This document shows positions 7,476 to 11,261 of a stretch of 11,261 nucleotides of DNA, in pieces. Under the pieces are notes generated by a model. That model saw only the letters and a list, made by a program, of their open reading frames with translations. It was not told the DNA's origin and did no database searches. The translations under genes and the position numbers were made by a program. Position 1 is the first letter of the stretch. Each line of letters starts with the position of its first letter. Source of the DNA: an uncultured cyanobacterium (GTDB lineage Bacteria; Cyanobacteriota; Cyanobacteriia; Cyanobacteriales; Geitlerinemataceae); the NCBI GenBank assembly GCA_937121005.1, contig CAKZKB010000550.1:1-11261 (forward strand), written 5' to 3'.

Positions 7476-7634
7476 GAAACAGCAGTTATAAAAGGATGAA
7501 TGAGTTTTTGGTACTTGCGAGAAGCGATTCCAAAGATGGCGATTAATTTCATCCTTCATCATTAATCCTTTTTCTTCCTTTGTGTCCTTTGTGTCTTTGT
7601 GGTTCTAAAAAAAGCATCATTTCAGCGCGATCGC
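7476..7634. repeat. Direct repeat copy 2 (right flank of the TpsA gene)
   Basis: This is the partner of 4585-4764. It fills the gap between the convergent TpsA and VWA genes and covers the last codons and stop of the VWA gene (TTCAGCGCGATCGC at 7621-7634). Its left end, TCGAAACAGCAGTTATAA, aligns with the J-domain gene codons L-K-Q-Q-L and has a TAA in the same frame, as if it kept an older end of that gene. It has no 21-bp heptamer insertion. Read on the minus strand it gives the biased peptide EPQRHKGHKGRK, a signature of a widely dispersed intergenic repeat. Confidence 0.9.
7490..7572. terminator. Possible long-range hairpin between convergent genes
   Basis: AAAAGGATGAATGA (7490-7503) can pair with TCATTAATCCTTTT (7559-7572) with one mismatch, enclosing about 55 bases. 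The second arm runs into a T-rich tract on the plus strand, and the first arm gives a T-run on the minus strand. Placed between two converging genes, this could end transcription both ways. The large loop makes it weak as an intrinsic terminator. Confidence 0.25.
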
Positions 7635-9277
7635 GCCAACAAACTGGCCATTTCTGCCAAGCGCACGAACTCAGCCCGATAGCCTTCTGCATCTTCGCCT
7701 TTGGCATCTTTAGCCAAGGCGATCGCCTCCTCAAAATCTAGATTACCACCATAGGGAGAGTTACGCAACAACATCCCAAACGCAGCAACGGCGGCGGTAA
7801 AGCGAAAGTCTTCCGAAGCCGCTTCCAAGCGCACGCCTTCGTCAATAACGGTTTGGGTTATTAACTGCGACTCCGTGCCTTCTGGCTGTTTGTAGCGCAA
7901 TTTCACTTGCATCAGTTCGTCGTTATTATAAGCCTCCGGATCGACTTGGGTTTGTTGGTAAACCAGAGGATCGACATCGGGTAAATTAACTTCTGTCTCC
8001 ACACCAACAGGAATGACTTCGTATAGCGCCGTTACCGAATGTCCCGATCCCAATTCTCCCGCATCTTTGGTATCGTCGTTGAAGTCGCGATCGCGCAACA
8101 AGCGATTTTCGTAACCAATGAGGCGATAAGCCGCAATTTCGGCCGGGTTAAATTCGACTTGCACCTTGACATCTTTAGCAATAGTCAGTAGCGTCCCTTT
8201 GAGTTCGGTGACGAGAACTTTCTTGGCTTCTAAGATGCTATCGATATAAGCATAATTGCCGTTACCTTTGTTGGCTAGCTGCTCCATTTTGCCATCTTGC
8301 AGGTTGCCAGTCCCAAAACCGAGAACCGTCAAAAATATGTTAGACTCGCGTTGCTGTTCGATGAGATTAACCAAACCCGACTGGCTGTAAACACCGATGT
8401 TAAAATCGCCATCTGTTGCCAAAATAACGCGGTTGTTTCCTCCTTCAATAAAGTTCTCTCGGGCCAGTTCGTAGGCTCGTTGGATGCCCTCACTTCCGGC
8501 GGTTCCACCTCCCGCTTGCAGGCGATTCAGCGCGGTAAGAATCTTATCTTTTTCGTTTCCGGGAGTCGAAGGTAAAACCACGCCCGACGCACCTGCATAG
8601 ACGACAATGGCAACGCGATCGTTTTCAGTCAGTTCTTCAGCAAGCAAGCGAAACCCTTCTTTTAATAAAGGCAATTTATCCGAGTCATTCATGGAGCCGG
8701 AAACGTCAAGTAGAAAGACTAAATTGCTCGGAGGTAGTTCTTCCGTTTCGACATTTTTGCCTTGCAAACCGACGCGCACCAATTTATGAGCGCGATTCCA
8801 GGGGGCTTCCGAGACTTCAGTCGTAATAGAAAAGGGACGATCGCCCTCGGGTTGAGGATAGTTATAAGTAAAGTAGTTAATAAATTCTTCAATTCGCACT
8901 GCATCTGGCGGCGGCAAAGCACCATCGTTGATAAAGCGACGCGCGTTACTGTAGGAAGCCGAGTCTACATCGATCGCAAACGTAGAAAGAGGGCGATTTT
9001 GGACGGCTAAAAATGGGTTTTCTTCAATGGGGTTATAGTCTTCTCCAGAAGTATCGAGGGCGATCGGTTCGTCCTCTTCTTCCGGTTGAAGATTTCCTTT
9101 CAGGTTATCGGCGGCGGCTGTCGGTGCTTCGGTTTCGGTGGCAATTTGGGGTGCAGCTTCTCCCGATTCTTCTGTCATCATTATCGAGCGATCGTCGCTG
9201 TTACCACAAGCTGTTAAAATGGCGATCGCGAACAGAGCGATCGTCGCCGAAAGGGAGGTTTTGGTTAAGTTGTTCAC
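7622..9277 (-). CDS. YfbK-type von Willebrand factor A lipoprotein
   Basis: With the GTG start at 9275-9277 the protein has 551 residues. A lipoprotein signal (hydrophobic ATIALFAIAILTAC, lipobox cysteine at 24) is followed by an acidic Thr/Glu-rich linker. Then come a VWA N-terminal region (about 81-180: NRPLSTFAIDVDSASYSNARRF), a VWA domain with a complete metal-ion-dependent adhesion site (D191-V-S193-G-S195, T259 in GGGTAGS, D289 in ATDGD), and a C-terminal DUF3520/YfbK-C region (VKVQVEFNPAEIAAYRLIGYE, then the helical end). E. coli YfbK has this layout; the function is not established, but binding a protein partner at the membrane surface is expected. The GTG is preferred because GGAGAG lies six bases upstream and a TGCTATAAC element lies further up. 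A longer frame from 9346 puts 23 extra residues before the signal peptide. The last codons lie within direct repeat copy 2. Confidence 0.88.
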   Translation of the reverse strand: MNNLTKTSLSATIALFAIAILTACGNSDDRSIMMTEESGEAAPQIATETEAPTAAADNLKGNLQPEEEDEPIALDTSGEDYNPIEENPFLAVQNRPLSTFAIDVDSASYSNARRFINDGALPPPDAVRIEEFINYFTYNYPQPEGDRPFSITTEVSEAPWNRAHKLVRVGLQGKNVETEELPPSNLVFLLDVSGSMNDSDKLPLLKEGFRLLAEELTENDRVAIVVYAGASGVVLPSTPGNEKDKILTALNRLQAGGGTAGSEGIQRAYELARENFIEGGNNRVILATDGDFNIGVYSQSGLVNLIEQQRESNIFLTVLGFGTGNLQDGKMEQLANKGNGNYAYIDSILEAKKVLVTELKGTLLTIAKDVKVQVEFNPAEIAAYRLIGYENRLLRDRDFNDDTKDAGELGSGHSVTALYEVIPVGVETEVNLPDVDPLVYQQTQVDPEAYNNDELMQVKLRYKQPEGTESQLITQTVIDEGVRLEAASEDFRFTAAVAAFGMLLRNSPYGGNLDFEEAIALAKDAKGEDAEGYRAEFVRLAEMASLLARSR

Positions 9278-9283
9278 GATCGT

Positions 9284-9289
9284 CTCTCC
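9284..9289 (-). promoter_or_regulatory. Shine-Dalgarno site fixing the VWA gene start
   Basis: On the minus strand GGAGAG is followed by six bases (ACGATC) and then the GTG at 9277. This is the best ribosome-binding match near the gene and supports the shorter start, which also places the lipoprotein signal at the very N-terminus. Confidence 0.65.
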
Positions 9290-9305
9290 GGTGGGGTACG
9301 CATCA

Positions 9306-9314
9306 GTTATAGCA
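9306..9314 (-). promoter_or_regulatory. Extended -10 promoter candidate for the VWA gene
   Basis: The minus strand reads TGCTATAAC, an extended -10 (TG-N-TATAAT) with one mismatch. Transcription would start near 9299, about 22 bases before the GTG. No good -35 is visible at 16-18 bp upstream, as often with extended -10 promoters. A start here would lie inside the longer open frame from 9346 and so would exclude it. Confidence 0.4.
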
Positions 9315-9369
9315 TGGGATTGGCGAGGCGATCGTTCCGTTACCAAAATTGAAACCGTCGCTGCGCTCC

Positions 9370-9388
9370 AATTAAAAATTAAAAATTT
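9370..9388. repeat. A/T heptamer repeat
   Basis: AATTAAA is repeated twice and followed by AATTT. It is a short tandem heptamer in the divergent intergenic region between the VWA and permease genes, similar to other cyanobacterial A/T-rich tandem repeats. It could also act as a flexible AT element for the flanking promoters. Confidence 0.4.
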
Positions 9389-9444
9389 AGAAACCCAGTT
9401 TGTGCTAGACTACCTGAATAGTTACTCTAATTCAAAATTCAGAA

Positions 9445-9473
9445 TTGAACGATCGCCGGCTATCTGTTAAAAT
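9445..9473 (+). promoter_or_regulatory. Sigma70-type promoter for the metal permease gene
   Basis: TTGAAC (9445-9450) and TAAAAT (9468-9473) are separated by exactly 17 bp. They match the consensus hexamers at four and five of six positions. Transcription would start near 9480, leaving a leader of about 30 bases before the ATG at 9510. I see no Zur-, Fur- or ManR-like operator that would tell which metal controls it. Confidence 0.5.
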
Positions 9474-9509
9474 GATGTCAGGCTTAAGCCCTAAACTGTC
9501 GAGGTCGAA

Positions 9510-10328
9510 ATGCACCTAATTCTCGATCCCTTGCAATACGAATTCGTTCGCAATGCGATCGTCGTTGGTATTTTGACTGGCATTCTCTGTCCAATCGTCG
9601 GGGCTTATTTAGTAGTACAGCGTATCGCCTTTCTCGGTGATGTAGTTGCTCATGCAGTGATTCCCGGTGTCGCTTTGTCCTTCTTTTGGAAAATCGATAT
9701 TCTCTTTGGAGCCTTCGTTTCTGGACTGTTGAGTACCGCCGTCATCTCTTTTCTTCGCGATCGCGCTCGCGTCAAAGTTGATTCAGCGATGATGCTGACC
9801 TTTTCCAGTTTCTTCGCCCTGGGAATTTTACTGATTAGCGTTCTCGATACCAATATTGACTTAGAAAGTTTGCTGTTTGGCGATATTTTAGGTGTCGTCG
9901 CTGGCGACATTTGGCGCACGGCGATCGTGGCCGCGATCGCGATCGCTTTCGTAAAAATATTTTACAAACCCTTATTATTCTACACCTTCGATCCCCTAGG
10001 GGCAAAAGCAATGGGAATACCTGTCAATGCTCTTTCCTTTGGTTTAATGGCGATGTTGACCCTGACGATTATTGCCAGTATGCAAACAGTGGGCGTAATT
10101 TTAGTCATTTCGCTGTTAATTGGCCCCAGCGTGACTGCCTATTTATTTGTTAAAGAATTACATTGGATGATGTCTTTGGGATCTCTATTGGGAGCGACGA
10201 GTGTAGTTGCAGGTATTTATCTCAGCTACTTTTGGAACTGGCCCTCGGGTCCGACGATCGTCCTGGTCAGTTTTTGCTTGTTTCTCGCTGGCGTTGGCGT
10301 AAAAAAAGCCAAGCAGTTAAATCATTAA
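9510..10328 (+). CDS. Metal ABC transporter permease (ABC-3 family, Mn/Zn type)
   Basis: The 272-residue polytopic protein has seven to nine hydrophobic segments covering almost its whole length, which is usual for ZnuB/MntB/TroC permeases. Family signatures visible are PIVGAYLVVQRIAFLGDVVAHAVIPGVAL (about 28-56), the VDSAMMLTFSSFFALGILL segment, the LLFGDILGV segment and the coupling-helix region DPLGAKAMGIPVNAL (about 161-175). The late helices contain MQTVGVILVISLLIGPSVTAYLF. It forms the membrane channel of an importer for Mn2+, Zn2+ or Fe2+. Similarity to cyanobacterial MntB is my impression, not proven. GAGG (9501-9504) lies five bases before the ATG. Unusually, no ATPase or solute-binding gene adjoins it; upstream is the divergent VWA gene and downstream are ChaB genes, so its partners must be encoded elsewhere. 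Confidence 0.9.
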   Translation: MHLILDPLQYEFVRNAIVVGILTGILCPIVGAYLVVQRIAFLGDVVAHAVIPGVALSFFWKIDILFGAFVSGLLSTAVISFLRDRARVKVDSAMMLTFSSFFALGILLISVLDTNIDLESLLFGDILGVVAGDIWRTAIVAAIAIAFVKIFYKPLLFYTFDPLGAKAMGIPVNALSFGLMAMLTLTIIASMQTVGVILVISLLIGPSVTAYLFVKELHWMMSLGSLLGATSVVAGIYLSYFWNWPSGPTIVLVSFCLFLAGVGVKKAKQLNH

Positions 10329-10382
10329 AAACTAGAAAAATTGGCTCGGTTGCATAGATCGAGGGCCGTTTTCGTCATTCCC

Positions 10383-10423
10383 TCTTTAGATAGAGATCGC
10401 CCTCAATCTAAAGAAAGATTTTT
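10383..10423 (+). terminator. Likely intrinsic terminator after the metal permease
   Basis: TCTTTAGAT (10383-10391) pairs perfectly with ATCTAAAGA (10406-10414) around a 14-base loop and is followed by AAGATTTTT. The nine-pair stem is A/T-rich and the T-run is short and offset, so termination may be partial. Its position, 55 bp after the permease stop and before the ChaB promoter region, fits. Confidence 0.45.
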
Positions 10424-10472
10424 GGAGCGCGATCGCTTCTAGAAAAAGAAGGATGTACTTTTTTGTAAAATC

Positions 10473-10498
10473 TGCTTTACTAGAAAGTATGTAAAGCA
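10473..10498. promoter_or_regulatory. 8-bp inverted repeat, possible operator of the ChaB gene
   Basis: TGCTTTAC and GTAAAGCA are perfect reverse complements separated by ten bases (TAGAAAGTAT). The pair ends 25 bases before the ATG at 10524. An arm-spacer-arm dyad of this size suits a dimeric repressor, or could form a leader hairpin. A TTTACT (10476-10481) with a TATAGC 18 bases on would put a weak promoter across it. Confidence 0.35.
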
Positions 10499-10523
10499 CT
10501 ATAGCATTGAGAGGAAAAACTCC

Positions 10524-10772
10524 ATGGCTTTTGATAATGTAGACACTTTGCCGAATGAAGTCAAAGAGCAATTGCCTTACGGCGCTCAAACCATTTTTAT
10601 GACTGCATTTAACAGTGCAAACTCCGACGGTATGAGCGAAGACGGAGCCATGCAAGTGGCTTGGAATTCCGTGAAAACCGAATACGAACCGAGCGATAAT
10701 GGCGGTCAGTGGCGACGCATTCGTGAAGGTGGAACTCGTGCCATTCCGACCGCGACTATGCCCCAAGCCTAG
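10524..10772 (+). CDS. ChaB family protein (first of two)
   Basis: The 82-residue protein fits the ChaB family: VDTLPNEVKEQLPYGAQTIFMTAFNSA (about 6-32), an acidic turn (NSDGMSEDGA), AMQVAWNSVKTEYE (about 42-55) and a closing GQWRRI. ChaB was named in E. coli as a putative regulator of the ChaA Na+(Ca2+)/H+ antiporter, but the role is not firmly established, and in cyanobacteria such small proteins occur without chaA nearby, as here. It is soluble, with no signal peptide. GAGGAA at 10511 lies eight bases or so before the ATG. After the tryptophan the tail (RRIREGGTRAIPTATMPQA) is specific to this copy. A second ChaB gene follows 150 bp downstream. Confidence 0.85.
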   Translation: MAFDNVDTLPNEVKEQLPYGAQTIFMTAFNSANSDGMSEDGAMQVAWNSVKTEYEPSDNGGQWRRIREGGTRAIPTATMPQA

Positions 10773-10824
10773 GACGTTTGCGCCGTTGACAGCAAGTGTA
10801 GGATCGGGAAAATTTTCCTGTCTG

Positions 10825-10843
10825 GGGCGCACTCAGTGCGCCC
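10825..10843. repeat. Short palindrome between the two ChaB genes
   Basis: GGGCGCACT and AGTGCGCCC are perfect inverted arms around a single C, with a G-T wobble possible outside. The GGGGCGCAC...GTGCGCCCTTAC outline looks like a decayed member of the same dispersed GTAGGGGCG palindrome class as 762-789. In RNA it would form a strong hairpin 53 bp after the first ChaB stop, with no T-run after it. Confidence 0.65.
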
Positions 10844-10922
10844 TTACAACTTGCTCGATTTTGAATGTTGCGCTAGGATAGATGGCAACAGGCAACTGTA
10901 TTAGAAGAACAAAATAAAAAGT

Positions 10923-11165
10923 ATGGTTTACGAGACGATCGACGCGCTACCGCAAGACTTAAAAAACAAACTTCCGGCGGGAGCATTGGAAACATTTTTA
11001 GCAGCTTGTAACCAAGCCGCAGCCAAAGGAAAACAACAAGAAGAAGCCCACAAAATTGGATGGGAAGCGGTGCAGCGCGACTACGAACAAGGCACGGACG
11101 GTAAGTGGCGCTATCACACAGCACTGCCTTACGAAGCACCTGAAGGACGACCGCCCGTGCTATAA
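10923..11165 (+). CDS. ChaB family protein (second of two)
   Basis: The 80-residue protein aligns with its neighbour through the ChaB core: IDALPQDLKNKLPAGALETFLAACNQA (about 6-32), KGKQQEEAHKIGWEAVQRDYEQ (about 35-56) and a closing GKWRY. It differs where the family usually has A-Q-x-I and A-F-N: here ALETFLAACNQA. It also has a separate proline-rich tail (LPYEAPEGRPPVL). Function is unknown beyond the family name. The upstream region is A-rich (AGAACAAAATAAAAAGT) with no clear Shine-Dalgarno site. It may be read from the same transcript as the first ChaB gene if the palindrome at 10825-10843 does not stop transcription. The two probably arose by an old duplication. Confidence 0.82.
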   Translation: MVYETIDALPQDLKNKLPAGALETFLAACNQAAAKGKQQEEAHKIGWEAVQRDYEQGTDGKWRYHTALPYEAPEGRPPVL

Positions 11166-11239
11166 TTGCAATGACGATCGGAATCGATCTATAGAATGCT
11201 ACAATATAAGGATTCAGGTATGCTAGGCTAAACGGGTGT

Positions 11240-11254
11240 AGAAACCCGGTTTCT
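11240..11254. repeat. Dispersed cyanobacterial palindrome AGAAACC-C-GGTTTCT
   Basis: Seven-base arms AGAAACC and GGTTTCT surround one C, preceded by CGGGTGT. The GTGTAGAAACCCGGTTTCT form is a familiar intergenic palindrome in filamentous cyanobacteria (recalled). It lies 75 bp after the second ChaB gene and may end its transcript. The rest of 11166-11261 shows no gene; TTGCAA (11166) and TATAGA (11190) are a weak promoter-like pair. Confidence 0.5.
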
Positions 11255-11261
11255 CGCTTAT

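Noticed and set aside
4585..7634. Composite transposon around the TpsA gene
   Set aside because: The flanking repeats are too short and contain no transposase, no terminal inverted repeats and no target-site duplication that I can see; recombination between repeats is a simpler reading.
7549..7734. 61-residue minus-strand frame with QRHKGHKG
   Set aside because: It is a shifted frame of the VWA gene end running into direct repeat copy 2; the QRHKGHKG string is a translated dispersed repeat.

Overview
The window reads as a piece of a cyanobacterial chromosome. The palindrome GCGATCGC (HIP1) and its fragments recur throughout, in genes and between them. The gene families are also typical of that phylum: a Uma2-type nuclease, an exoprotein with the cyanobacterial haemagglutinin layout, ChaB-family proteins and heptanucleotide tandem repeats. 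Genus cannot be fixed from the sequence. I see no rRNA, tRNA, CRISPR array, transposase or phage gene.

Layout. Positions 2-418 (+) hold the 3' part of a Uma2 family nuclease cut by the window edge. A 55-residue gene (434-601, -) converges on it. A perfect 28-bp palindrome (762-789) lies just downstream of a large minus-strand gene (805-3450) whose protein is two copies of an Ig-like plus three SH3b-like repeat module, followed by a C39-like cysteine peptidase domain. Divergent from it is a plus-strand pair: a bacteriohemerythrin-like protein that lacks one expected iron-ligand histidine, and a membrane-anchored J-domain protein. Next comes a secreted filamentous-haemagglutinin-like (TpsA) protein, 4993-7464. 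It is bracketed by two nearly identical direct repeats of about 143 bp (up to about 180 bp with a gapped extension). Convergent to it is a von Willebrand A lipoprotein of the YfbK type (GTG start at 9277). Divergent from that lipoprotein is a metal ABC transporter permease (9510-10328) with a good promoter and Shine-Dalgarno site but no ATPase or binding-protein gene alongside. Two ChaB-family genes follow, and a dispersed palindrome lies near the window end.

How the genes relate. This is mostly a set of housekeeping or accessory genes rather than one pathway. Two themes stand out. Several products act at the cell surface: the TpsA exoprotein, the VWA lipoprotein and perhaps the C39 protein. 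Repeats appear to have shaped the locus. The TpsA gene looks inserted at a former junction between the J-domain gene and the VWA gene, because each repeat copy carries the end of one neighbour's reading frame: copy 2 contains a J-gene-like tail, and copy 1 contains the last codons of the VWA gene. I found no convincing new multi-gene system. The strongest leads are the repeat-flanked TpsA cassette, the duplicated-module C39 protein and the hemerythrin with a substituted ligand.
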